NCBI GenBank assembly: GCA_964593725.1
Contig: CAZQJS010000008.1
Span: 1-64,000 of the forward strand
DNA: 64,000 bases
Direction: 5' to 3'
Origin: JAIOSM01 sp964593725
Lineage (GTDB): Bacteria; Desulfobacterota; Desulfobacteria; Desulfobacterales; Desulfobacteraceae
Within the stretch, counting starts at the first letter, position 1, and each line of letters starts with the position of its first letter. Below the pieces are notes generated by a model, which saw only the letters and a list, made by a program, of their open reading frames with translations, was not told the origin of the DNA and did no database searches. The position numbers and the translations under genes are program-made. Of this stretch, positions 17,018-24,798 are shown piece by piece.

Positions 17018-17287
17018 ATGAACAAAGGCGATTTAATTAACAAGGTTTCTGAAGTACTGAGCAGCAAAAAAGAAGCTTATGCAGCAGTGGATTGCATGAT
17101 TGCAGCAATTACAGAAGCACTTTCTAAAAATGATTCTGTAACCTTAGTCGGATTTGGTACCTTTAAAACTGCCAACAGGAAAGCAAGAAAAGGAAGAAAC
17201 CCTCAGACAGGTAAAGAGATTGATATCCCGGCACGAACTGTCCCCAAATTTGTTCCAGGCAAAGCCTTAAAAGAAGCAGTAAAATAG
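17018..17287 (+). CDS. HU family DNA-binding protein
   Basis: An 89-residue nucleoid-associated protein. It has the HU fold: helices in MNKGDLINKVSEVL and SKKEAYAAVDCMI, then VTLVGFGTFKTANRKARKGRNPQTG and IPARTVPKFVPGKALKEAVK, with the intercalating Pro in NPQTG. I choose the ATG at 17018, which has AAAAAGGAG eight nucleotides upstream, over the in-frame GTG at 17009, which sits on the Shine-Dalgarno itself. The gene has its own promoter and a strong terminator, so it is a single-gene unit. Confidence 0.95.
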   Translation: MNKGDLINKVSEVLSSKKEAYAAVDCMIAAITEALSKNDSVTLVGFGTFKTANRKARKGRNPQTGKEIDIPARTVPKFVPGKALKEAVK

Positions 17288-17302
17288 ATAATATTTTAAT
17301 AT

Positions 17303-17350
17303 AAATCAGGCAATATACTGGATAGTTTAATATATTGCCTGATTTTTTTT
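17303..17350 (+). terminator. Strong Rho-independent terminator of HU
   Basis: A perfect 15-bp stem (AAATCAGGCAATATA pairs with 17331-17345), 13-nt loop and a continuing T-run to 17350. It starts 16 nt after the HU stop. The next gene's ATG is only six nucleotides past the T-run. Confidence 0.9.
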
Positions 17351-17355
17351 AACCC

Positions 17356-18117
17356 ATGGATCTTTCAAAGATATTCCTTCCTTCCACCGGAGTTGATCTT
17401 GTAATTGATCTTAACTCCCTTAATCCCCAGACAAAATCATCCATAATTTATGATATTGATTATGATGATAATAGTGTAATAATTGCCCAGCCTTTAAACC
17501 CTGTTACAAAAAATATCAAATACAAGGAGATGCACCTTACAGCTGTTACAAAGGGGGATAAGGGCAAAATAAGGGTGGGCATTAAATGCAAACCAGTAAA
17601 GCTTATAAAGGACTATAAGCTTGCCGGTAATCAAAGTGTTCCTGCAATACAGTTAAGGTATTTTCCGCCCCTTTGCAGGACAGCAAATATACGTTCTGCA
17701 TACAGACTGCCGCTGGGCAGTGCTTTTTCAATCAAAGGCAAAATTATTTACCAGGATCAGGAATATACCACCAATAAAGATTTTATTTTCCGTGATATCT
17801 CCTTTGCAGGTTCAGGGATTCTATGCCCTGGAAAAATCAACTCGAAAATAAACCCTTTGACCAGGCTTAAAATAAATGAAACAATAAAAATAGGATTAAT
17901 ACTTTTAAAAGCAAGGAAGGATAATCCATCAAGAAGAGAGCCTGTGGCAACCATTCCTGCAAAAGCAGTAATAACCAGAGTGGATATTAATTATTCTGAA
18001 ACCCATGTTTTCATGGGCATGAAATTTCTATATATCTCTTCGGAACATGAGAATGCATTAAATGCATTCATCCACCAGGCGCAGGTTGATGAACTTAAGC
18101 GGTTATCCAGGCTGTGA
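17356..18117 (+). CDS. PilZ domain protein, probable c-di-GMP effector
   Basis: A 253-residue soluble protein. The N-terminal half (residues about 10-115) resembles the YcgR-N type beta barrel found in flagellar brake proteins. The C-terminal half is a PilZ domain: the RxxxR motif is RSAYR (about residue 115) and the DxSxxG motif is DISFAGSG (about residue 150). These residues bind cyclic di-GMP. No Shine-Dalgarno is visible before the ATG at 17356, which directly follows the HU terminator, and an in-frame stop at 17350-17352 rules out an earlier start. It may rely on read-through or leaderless translation. The output, motility or pili, cannot be read from sequence. Confidence 0.78.
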   Translation: MDLSKIFLPSTGVDLVIDLNSLNPQTKSSIIYDIDYDDNSVIIAQPLNPVTKNIKYKEMHLTAVTKGDKGKIRVGIKCKPVKLIKDYKLAGNQSVPAIQLRYFPPLCRTANIRSAYRLPLGSAFSIKGKIIYQDQEYTTNKDFIFRDISFAGSGILCPGKINSKINPLTRLKINETIKIGLILLKARKDNPSRREPVATIPAKAVITRVDINYSETHVFMGMKFLYISSEHENALNAFIHQAQVDELKRLSRL

Positions 18118-18130
18118 TCAATTTCCGGTA

Positions 18131-19582
18131 TTAAGTACCAATACCTTTAATATAATCCTTCAGCCAGTCTAAAATTTTTTTCTGCTCATTATCAAGATCA
18201 AGCTTAAGGGTTTCATCAAGCTCCTTAAGTGCATTTTTACAATTCAGTTTTGTATCATCCCTGAATCCTTTTATAACACCGCCATGACCGGATAATCTTA
18301 TTTTATTCACCATTTCCCTGAATTCCGAAGAGTTAAACCTGTCACAATGATCAGACTTATGCTGTTTGATCAGAATATGGGGGTAATTTCTTGATATGAT
18401 TCTTCTGGCAAGTGTCCTTACCCTGTTACTCTTAATCTGTTCTGTGGCAGCAATTTTATCCTCCAGGCGAGCTTCATGAAATTCAAAGATCTCCTGCTTT
18501 TCATTTTTTTTAAAAAAACCTGCCTGGTAGAGTGCGGCATCCGGATCAATATCCGGGATGTACGGGTACGTGAACTGCCTGTGAAAGTCTATAATTTTAA
18601 AAAAATCACTTTCATGTCCACCAATAAATTTAAGATTTTTTTCGGCAAGTTTAATATTCTTTGCCGGAAGCCTTCTGTAAAACCGGTCAATGGCAGGAAG
18701 TATTATCGGTATATCACCGTAACGCTTCCTTATGAGCAGAGCCATTGAATTTTCAGGATTTAACACAAAGTCTGATATATTTTCCCTGTCAAGTCTGAGC
18801 CACAGGCTCTGATTTGAGTACTTTTCAGACTCTCCCATATCAATGGCAAAGGAGAGATAATTATTATCAAATCCAAATTGATGGGATACTATAATTCCCA
18901 GCTTAAAGCTATAATCTCCTGCCGGAAAAGAAGTTTTAAACCTGGTAATTCTTGATGCATCTTTCTGTTTATTAAAAAAATCAACCGCATAATTAAATAT
19001 TTCAGGTTTTGATTTTAATTTCCTTGCAATACTATATGTTGCTTCTACATCTGCCATTGCTTCATGGGCTCTTCCGGATACTACAAGGGAATTCTGCTCA
19101 CCTATTTTTTCAAGCTTGAAACTCGGCTTGCCATTATCATGCCTTGGCCAGTCAATTATGGAGGGATCAAAAATATAATAAAGGGTTAACAATGGAAGGA
19201 TATCCATACGGGAATTCCCCCTGGAATATTGATGGGTATAAGGATCAAGCAGATTCCTGTAAAAGAGAAACCGTAAAAACTCATCATCAAATCTTAAAGT
19301 GTTGTAACCAAGACTGATGGTTCCAGGTTTGTTTAATATCTTATGAATTTTTACTGCAGCTTCATATTCAACCAGGCCGGCCTTTAAATCATTATAATCA
19401 AGTCTGTGGACAATAAAAGCCCTTGGTGATGGTACTATATCCGGTCTGAGCTGGATTACAATAGAATTGCGTTTGATTTCATTGAATTTCTGGTCATACC
19501 TTATGGAAGCAAAGGTAAGAATCTGATCAAAGGCCGGGTTTAAGCCACTTGTCTCGACATCATAGAACAGGTAAGTATTCAT
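18131..19582 (-). CDS. sbcB: Exodeoxyribonuclease I
   Basis: A 483-residue 3'-5' single-strand DNA exonuclease of the DEDDh superfamily. Catalytic Asp8 and Glu10 are in FYDVETSGL; the second motif is YNTLRFDDEFLRFLFYRNL, followed by NSRMDILPLL and the third motif HEAMADVEATYSIA. The order and length match E. coli ExoI (475 residues), including the SH3-like and C-terminal helical domains. It follows the rplM-rpsI terminator and converges with the PilZ gene, 13 bp away. ExoI is less common outside the gammaproteobacteria, so possible past transfer is worth noting, though base composition looks like its neighbours by eye. Confidence 0.93.
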   Translation of the reverse strand: MNTYLFYDVETSGLNPAFDQILTFASIRYDQKFNEIKRNSIVIQLRPDIVPSPRAFIVHRLDYNDLKAGLVEYEAAVKIHKILNKPGTISLGYNTLRFDDEFLRFLFYRNLLDPYTHQYSRGNSRMDILPLLTLYYIFDPSIIDWPRHDNGKPSFKLEKIGEQNSLVVSGRAHEAMADVEATYSIARKLKSKPEIFNYAVDFFNKQKDASRITRFKTSFPAGDYSFKLGIIVSHQFGFDNNYLSFAIDMGESEKYSNQSLWLRLDRENISDFVLNPENSMALLIRKRYGDIPIILPAIDRFYRRLPAKNIKLAEKNLKFIGGHESDFFKIIDFHRQFTYPYIPDIDPDAALYQAGFFKKNEKQEIFEFHEARLEDKIAATEQIKSNRVRTLARRIISRNYPHILIKQHKSDHCDRFNSSEFREMVNKIRLSGHGGVIKGFRDDTKLNCKNALKELDETLKLDLDNEQKKILDWLKDYIKGIGT

Positions 19583-19594
19583 AAGTAAAAATAT

Positions 19595-19626
19595 AAAAGG
19601 CAGGTACTTTGCAATGCCCGCCTTTT
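19595..19626 (-). terminator. Terminator of the rplM-rpsI transcript
   Basis: AAAAGGC-GGG / CC-GCCTTTT stem with one A/C mismatch and a loop of about 12 nt, followed leftward by ATATTTTT. It lies 29 nt after the rpsI stop. It overlaps the promoter side of sbcB, so sbcB is expected to have its own start. Confidence 0.75.
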
Positions 19627-19654
19627 GATTTGAAAAAAAATTTTGTAAAGCAGA

Positions 19655-20050
19655 TTATCTTTTTGAAAACTGATAACTTGCCCGCGCTCCTTTTTTACCA
19701 TACTTTTTACGTTCTTTCATCCTTGAATCCCTTGTGAGATAACCATAATCCTTAAGGATACCACGGAGATCAGGATCAACAAGAAGAAGTGCCCTGGAAA
19801 TACCCAATGTTATTGCACCTGCCTGGCCTGAAACACCGCCGCCCAGTACAGTGATTTTTATATCAAAAGCTTCTTTTTTTTCAACCAGTGCAAGGGGAGC
19901 TTCAAGCATACTCTGGACAGTATCCTGAACAAAGTACTCTTTCATATTTTTATTATTAACAATAAATTCACCTTTGCCGGGTTTTATCCATACCTTTGCA
20001 ATAGAACTTTTTCTTTTACCTGTTGCGTAAAATATATTTGTATTATCCAT
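19655..20050 (-). CDS. rpsI: 30S ribosomal protein S9
   Basis: A 131-residue small-subunit protein whose C-terminal tail reaches the P-site tRNA. Typical sequence: YATGKRKSSIAKVWIKPG at the start, the central LGGGVSGQAGAITLGISRALL and the closing KKYGKKGARASYQFSKR, ending in the invariant SKR. It follows rplM by 26 bp, the usual pair order. Confidence 0.97.
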   Translation of the reverse strand: MDNTNIFYATGKRKSSIAKVWIKPGKGEFIVNNKNMKEYFVQDTVQSMLEAPLALVEKKEAFDIKITVLGGGVSGQAGAITLGISRALLLVDPDLRGILKDYGYLTRDSRMKERKKYGKKGARASYQFSKR

Positions 20051-20076
20051 AAATACTTTTTAGTTCCTTAAATTTT

Positions 20077-20532
20077 CTATAATTCAATGATTTCAGGTTT
20101 TTGAGCAGCGTGGGGGTGCTGTTCGCCAGCATAGACAAACAATTTGCTGTTCAGTTTTCTTCCAAGTTTATTTTTTGGCAGCATACCTGTAACAGCTTTT
20201 TTCACAAGTTCAGTGGGTTTTTTTTCATGGAGTTCCCGTGCTGTTTCCGATTTAATACTGCCTACATATCCGGAATGTCTGTAATATCGTTTGCCATCCC
20301 ATTTCTTTCCTGTGAGACGTATCTTGTCGGCATTAATGACAATCACCCAGTCTCCGGTGTCAACATGGGGAGTAAACAGGGGATTATGTTTACCCCTGAT
20401 CCGCCTTGCAACTTCAGATGCTAATCTGCCAAGGACTTTATCTTCAGCGTCAATCACGCACCATTTTTCTTGATTATCTGATCTTTTTGCACTATATGTG
20501 AATTTATTCAATTTCCTCATACTCCTGTTCAT
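20077..20532 (-). CDS. rplM: 50S ribosomal protein L13
   Basis: Early-assembly large-subunit protein; E. coli L13 also represses its own mRNA. The core WCVIDAEDKVLGRLASEVA, FTPHVDTGDWVIVINADK, YYRHSGYVG and the GMLPKNKLGRK segment are typical. The start is uncertain: the ATG at 20530-20532 has no Shine-Dalgarno; AGGAG lies between it and the next in-frame ATG (20520), and a TTG (about 20508) would be better spaced from it and give LNKFTYSAKR, closer to the usual N terminus. An AT-rich hairpin overlaps the first ATG. Confidence 0.95.
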   Translation of the reverse strand: MNRSMRKLNKFTYSAKRSDNQEKWCVIDAEDKVLGRLASEVARRIRGKHNPLFTPHVDTGDWVIVINADKIRLTGKKWDGKRYYRHSGYVGSIKSETARELHEKKPTELVKKAVTGMLPKNKLGRKLNSKLFVYAGEQHPHAAQKPEIIEL

Positions 20533-20553
20533 ATCAAAAAAATAATTTGATAT
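20531..20553 (-). promoter_or_regulatory. ATATCAAA-N7-TTTGATAT hairpin at the rplM start
   Basis: A perfect 8-bp inverted repeat directly before or over the first possible rplM ATG, 36 bp beyond the bactofilin stop. It could be a weak terminator for the upstream gene or a control element in the L13 leader. The T-run expected of a terminator is absent. Confidence 0.3.
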
Positions 20554-20588
20554 TATTATAATAATTTCGCAAACATGTCAAGGAAATT

Positions 20589-20996
20589 CTATAATTCAAT
20601 CTTATTACTTTCCTTTATCTCTTTTTTAGCAAGTTTAATCTTTTCCCTCTGTTTTCCGCCACTGGCTGAGCTGGAAGTTGTACAGGATACTTCAGCATTT
20701 AACACACCCCCGTTTTCCACAATCAGGTCCTTGCATTCAACCTTGCCGGAGCACCTTCCTGTGGAGAGTATTATCAGCTCTTTGGATGCAGTAACATCTC
20801 CATTAAACTTTCCGCCAACAGTCATGCTTGCAACTATGGCAGAACTTGAATCAACTTCCCCATCCTCGGCAATCACAATAATATCTCCCTTAATCTCTCC
20901 TCTGATCTTCCCTTTTATGATCAGTTTTCCACTACTTGCAATAGAACCTTCTATCATAAGTTCTTTATCAATTATTGAAAGATTTTTTTTGTTCAT
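20589..20996 (-). CDS. Bactofilin family cytoskeletal protein
   Basis: A 135-residue polymer-forming protein. A short N-terminal tail leads into the beta-helix core of regular hydrophobic six-residue turns (KLIIKGKIRGEIKGDIIVI, MTVGGKFNGDV, KELIILSTGRCSGKVECK), and a charged C-terminal tail follows (KQREKIKLAKKEIKES). Bactofilins assemble into filaments on the inner membrane and guide peptidoglycan enzymes; in Helicobacter the bactofilin CcmA works with Csd proteins for helical shape. Here it is the last of four genes with a Csd4-like carboxypeptidase 38 bp upstream, a bitopic protein and a Csd6-like protein. GGGGGAGAG stands before the ATG. The shared role in cell shape is inferred from this grouping. 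Confidence 0.88.
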   Translation of the reverse strand: MNKKNLSIIDKELMIEGSIASSGKLIIKGKIRGEIKGDIIVIAEDGEVDSSSAIVASMTVGGKFNGDVTASKELIILSTGRCSGKVECKDLIVENGGVLNAEVSCTTSSSASGGKQREKIKLAKKEIKESNKIEL

Positions 20997-21034
20997 CTCT
21001 ATCTCTCCCCCACATTTAATACTTAAAAATTACA

Positions 21035-22522
21035 CTAAAAATCTATAAACAGTTTGCCTACTTCTTTATCATTAAGACTTGTAACAATATAATAATGCTT
21101 GTCCTGTTTATTTATTGAATATTGTTTCATCAGGACATCCTTTCCCGTATCTATTATAAAACCTCTGTCTTCTCCGGTATTGTTCTGGCTGTTACCAACA
21201 AAGCCTTTAAAATTCACAACATATTCAGACGGATCAACTGTGCCTGTAATTATATCCAGAATCACAAGTTTATCCCCTCTTTTAAGTTTAACATGGCTGT
21301 AATTGTCTACAATGCGTATTCTCCCATTTACTGTAAGTTTATATTTCAGGATTGAAACGGTTTTTGAATCAGAAACTGACAGCCTGTTATCTTTTATAAC
21401 ATCTTCAGGCAGGAAATCAAGGAAAATACTGCCGCATGAATAGCAGTCCTTACGTGCAACAATTCTTGTCTCCTCATTAATTACAAACTTTTTTCTCATA
21501 TCATTTACATCACTGCCCACACCAATAATATCGGCACTTAGACCACGCTTATAATTTGCCACCATATCCAGGACCTCTATGGTGTCACCCCTGTTTATTT
21601 TAAGATGCTGCATTGTTCCAACTACCACGGGCACAGAACCATTTACCGAAATAATAATATACTGAAGTTCAGGTTTTTTCAGATCAATCCCCGGAGTTTC
21701 CGGGATCACACCCATTATGTTCATGAACTCATTAATAGCATAAATATGCTGTTTTACTTTCTGCTCCAGGGGAAGAGCCTTTGCCGATTCAACACCAAAG
21801 GCTGGTATCCTGCATTGGTACAGGGCATAATATGTTGCAGATCCCCTTTGTTCTTTATGGAGTGTATTAATTCTGGCAGTTCCATGATTATTAAAATGGA
21901 AAAAATATACAGGATCTTTTATGTGTTTGTTAACAACCTTAATAACCTGTTCTGCCATTTTTTCAAGGTCAATTTTCAGCCCTGTTTTTTTATCTTCAAA
22001 AACAGCTGTGTCTGCAATAATTGACTGCCCAAACCTTTTGGGATTATGCATGGGCCCTTTCCACTTCTCGGAAAAAATACCTGACCCCTCATGGAGATTC
22101 AACAGACAGTCACTCTCCTTAATCAGTTTTTTTAAAACCTGAACCACCCTTGTTTCATAGTTGCCAGCACCAGAGCCTGCAAATTTTCTGTTCATATCCT
22201 CATTAATCTTTCTTTCCCGTTTTAAAATTGAAGGAAAGTTTGCCCTTGGTACAACAATGAGATTGCCTTTTATTAAAGATATATCAGCATAGCGGTCTGC
22301 AGCAAGGAATCCGGCTGCCTCATCCCCCTGTATACCGCCTATTATCATGAGTGTTTTCCCGGGTTCTGTACCATTTATTTTATATACGTGGAGTTCATTA
22401 TCTTCCCCCTCGAAAAAAACAGTATAGGTTCGTCTCTGGGCAAGGGCAGAACTATTTGCAGTAATTATTACAAAAAACAGACAAAAGCAGACAACCCAAA
22501 TATTTTTTCTGCTGGTTTTCAT
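21035..22522 (-). CDS. M99 family carboxypeptidase, Csd4-like (cell-shape peptidoglycan DL-carboxypeptidase)
   Basis: A 495-residue periplasmic zinc carboxypeptidase. Residues 1-29 form a signal peptide (cleavage near SALA-QRR). The catalytic domain has GIQGDEAAGF with Gln65 and Glu68, LLNLHEGSG with His144, DMNRKF, and FGVESAK with a likely catalytic Glu245. In classical M14 enzymes the first ligand is His; Helicobacter Csd4 is known for a Gln at this place, and that Gln is present here. Csd4 trims the tripeptide stem to a dipeptide to permit helical shape. Two all-beta repeats follow (about 285-390 and 400-495), as in Csd4. It sits between a bitopic protein and a bactofilin. Substrate is inferred from family. 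Confidence 0.85.
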   Translation of the reverse strand: MKTSRKNIWVVCFCLFFVIITANSSALAQRRTYTVFFEGEDNELHVYKINGTEPGKTLMIIGGIQGDEAAGFLAADRYADISLIKGNLIVVPRANFPSILKRERKINEDMNRKFAGSGAGNYETRVVQVLKKLIKESDCLLNLHEGSGIFSEKWKGPMHNPKRFGQSIIADTAVFEDKKTGLKIDLEKMAEQVIKVVNKHIKDPVYFFHFNNHGTARINTLHKEQRGSATYYALYQCRIPAFGVESAKALPLEQKVKQHIYAINEFMNIMGVIPETPGIDLKKPELQYIIISVNGSVPVVVGTMQHLKINRGDTIEVLDMVANYKRGLSADIIGVGSDVNDMRKKFVINEETRIVARKDCYSCGSIFLDFLPEDVIKDNRLSVSDSKTVSILKYKLTVNGRIRIVDNYSHVKLKRGDKLVILDIITGTVDPSEYVVNFKGFVGNSQNNTGEDRGFIIDTGKDVLMKQYSINKQDKHYYIVTSLNDKEVGKLFIDF

Positions 22523-22531
22523 TGTATTGAT

Positions 22532-23494
22532 CTATCCACCTATGGATATATTAATCTCTTTATTCAGGATCAGTTTGTTATCCCTTGCAAAGATTAACAC
22601 TATTGCTTTATTGTATAATTCAGGATTTGAAACATTTCTAATTCTGAACTTTACAGGTTTAAAATGTGTTATGGCAAAATACTGGCCTCTGCGTGGTATT
22701 GTGGGGAGATTCTCTTTAAGCGGCACTTTAGGGACAACCAGTTGTTTTGCCCCGAATCCGTCATTGGACGACAACACAACAAAAACACGGCCTGATGCAT
22801 CTCCTTTTTCACTTGCTTTATTTAATACCCTGAATTTTACAAACAGATCCCTGCTTGCTTTATCTTTTACGATCATGAATCTTTCGATTCCCACTTCAAT
22901 TGTATTATCAGTGGTATTATCACTGCCTGGTTCGGCATCAGGTGCGGAAACCCTGGAAGGTTTAACAACAGCCATTTCCGGTGCAGCAGCAGGCATGTTC
23001 TTAACCGGTTCAGGCAGCACTTTTTTTGACGCTGGTTTTACAACCTTTTTTTCAATTTTTGCAACCTTACTTCCAATGACTTTATTATTATGCTCTTTTT
23101 TTACTTCTTTTAACTTTTCTGTTTTCTTTTTATTATCTGAAACTTTGCCAGGGGATGCAGTGTCACTGGAATTTGATATCACAAGCTTGGCCATGAGATA
23201 CTCTTTTTCCCTCACAGCATCTTTCACTTTTTTTTCAGAGGCTTCTAAATTTTTTCTAAGACTCAGGCTCTCGGCTCTGTAACTTGAATAAAGTCTGTAA
23301 AACAAAAAGGTTGTAATGATTAAAATCAGGCTCAGGCTCAATAAAAAAAGAATAAATTTTTTCACCCAGTCAGCAGATCTCATCTCACCGAAATCATTGA
23401 CAGCTATGAGCCTTGTCTCCTTCTTACGTTTGATTCGAACCGGACTTGAGTAGGCTTCTATTTCCTTTTCCAGCTCTCTTGATATATCTTCCAT
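22532..23494 (-). CDS. Bitopic membrane protein with coiled coil and periplasmic beta domain, cell-shape operon
   Basis: Not recognised as a named family. The 320-residue protein has a basic cytoplasmic segment (about residues 1-45, with VRIKRKKETRL), one transmembrane helix (about 46-68, FILFLLSLSLILIITTFLFY), a short coiled coil (about 75-100), a Lys/Pro/Ala-rich linker (about 110-190) and a probable beta-sandwich domain (about 195-320). Its start overlaps the Csd6-like gene by 37 bp and it ends 9 bp before the Csd4-like gene, so the three are co-translated. The layout, cytoplasmic tail plus periplasmic domain, is what an adaptor between a bactofilin filament and periplasmic peptidoglycan enzymes would need, comparable to Helicobacter Csd5. 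That role is inference. Confidence 0.7.
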   Translation of the reverse strand: MEDISRELEKEIEAYSSPVRIKRKKETRLIAVNDFGEMRSADWVKKFILFLLSLSLILIITTFLFYRLYSSYRAESLSLRKNLEASEKKVKDAVREKEYLMAKLVISNSSDTASPGKVSDNKKKTEKLKEVKKEHNNKVIGSKVAKIEKKVVKPASKKVLPEPVKNMPAAAPEMAVVKPSRVSAPDAEPGSDNTTDNTIEVGIERFMIVKDKASRDLFVKFRVLNKASEKGDASGRVFVVLSSNDGFGAKQLVVPKVPLKENLPTIPRRGQYFAITHFKPVKFRIRNVSNPELYNKAIVLIFARDNKLILNKEINISIGG

Positions 23495-24798
23495 CCCTTA
23501 TCCTCATTAATAAATATTAATGTTTTTATACCAGTTGCGCTAAACCCGCTGGATTGATAATCCTGCAAAAACCTTACCACTATACTTTTTTTATATTTTT
23601 TAACCTGAACATTACTTGCTGCAATACTGATAAAATCATATCTCTCTGCAAGACTCTTTTTCCTTTTAACCCATTGATTTTTGTTCAATCCATCGGAATG
23701 AAAATTCTTTGAATAGTATGAAGCATACTTTTCAATATCCTTGTCTGACCAAGCTTTCAGCCATTTCTTAAGAACATCCCTGATATCCGGTCCCTGGTCT
23801 GCCACTTTAATAAGAGTTTCAGCTGCTGCAACCAGGGGTGAATCTGTCCTGCCCTGTTTTTGACTGCCTGGGGCCAGATATTCATCACCTATAATCTTAT
23901 AAGCATTATGCCTTTTTACCACAAATAGTTTTCTTATTCCAAAATCGATCTTTTTTGTCAAAAGTTTGAGACCCATGTCAAAAACAATTACATATATATT
24001 GTTATGTCTATATATCCCTTTATTACCCAGGTACAAACCCAGGTTTTTATTCTTCTTAACAGTTTCAGAGCGTATATTACGCCATTTTTTCCACCATGAT
24101 ATTTCAGGAAGATATGTGTTGTCATAGAAACTTAAATAATCATGGTAACCACCACTGACTATTGAGTCTTTCCAATTGTCAAGCCATTGTTGAATCCTGC
24201 TTCCCTGAACACTCAGTTCTTCTGTATCAGCCATGGTTAACGTGTCAACTATGATAACAGGGGTTCTGTTAATGGCAATATATTCAGAAAATTTTACAAT
24301 GGTGTCATTTTCCATTGCTATGCAGCCATTGGAATCCATGGCTTTCAGTACTTTATTTGTTCCATGGAGCCATATATTACTCCCGCTTCTTCCGGCATTC
24401 TTATCCATGAAATTCGGATAATCAGTTGGAAATGCCTTTTTCCCATAAATAGGGGAAAGGTCTTTATCTTCATACCTGTCCTTTATAAAATAAACCCCTT
24501 CAGGGGTTTTTTTATCACCGGATTTAATCTTAATACCTGGTGCCTCGCCTGTGGAGCAGGGAGCTTTATATATCTCTTTAATTTCAGTTCCGGTATTGGA
24601 ATAAAGAAAAACGTGCTGGCTGCTTTTTTCCACCAGAAGAGCATTGCTGTGCCGGGGCAGTAGAATCAGCGAGTCAGGCAGTACAGCTGCTGCACCTGAA
24701 TAAGCTTTAATATTAATTAAAAGAAAAATAGTTAATAAAAAAATAATTTTTACTCGATGGTACACTTCATACCCTTTCAATGTTTTAAAAATTTTCAT
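23458..24798 (-). CDS. L,D-transpeptidase-fold protein with NTF2-like C-terminal domains, Csd6-like
   Basis: A 446-residue exported protein. Residues 16-33 form a signal/anchor segment. Residues about 50-185 are a YkuD domain with His145 (IWLHGTN) and Cys159 in SNGCIAM, the catalytic pair. Two NTF2-like regions follow (about 200-310 and 340-445; IQQWLDNWKDS and LKKWLKAWSDKD start them), ending in GWKIYQESWKRK. This order, LDT fold plus NTF2-like repeat, is that of Helicobacter Csd6, which works as an L,D-carboxypeptidase in helical cell shape. Here SNGC replaces the more common SHGC. The TAATG overlap with ruvB shows coupling. Whether it is a transpeptidase or a carboxypeptidase cannot be told from sequence. 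Confidence 0.82.
   Translation of the reverse strand: MKIFKTLKGYEVYHRVKIIFLLTIFLLINIKAYSGAAAVLPDSLILLPRHSNALLVEKSSQHVFLYSNTGTEIKEIYKAPCSTGEAPGIKIKSGDKKTPEGVYFIKDRYEDKDLSPIYGKKAFPTDYPNFMDKNAGRSGSNIWLHGTNKVLKAMDSNGCIAMENDTIVKFSEYIAINRTPVIIVDTLTMADTEELSVQGSRIQQWLDNWKDSIVSGGYHDYLSFYDNTYLPEISWWKKWRNIRSETVKKNKNLGLYLGNKGIYRHNNIYVIVFDMGLKLLTKKIDFGIRKLFVVKRHNAYKIIGDEYLAPGSQKQGRTDSPLVAAAETLIKVADQGPDIRDVLKKWLKAWSDKDIEKYASYYSKNFHSDGLNKNQWVKRKKSLAERYDFISIAASNVQVKKYKKSIVVRFLQDYQSSGFSATGIKTLIFINEDKGWKIYQESWKRK

Noticed and set aside
22527..23282. 251-codon plus-strand open frame over the bitopic gene
   Set aside because: Antisense to a well-supported gene with overlapping operon structure; composition is not protein-like.
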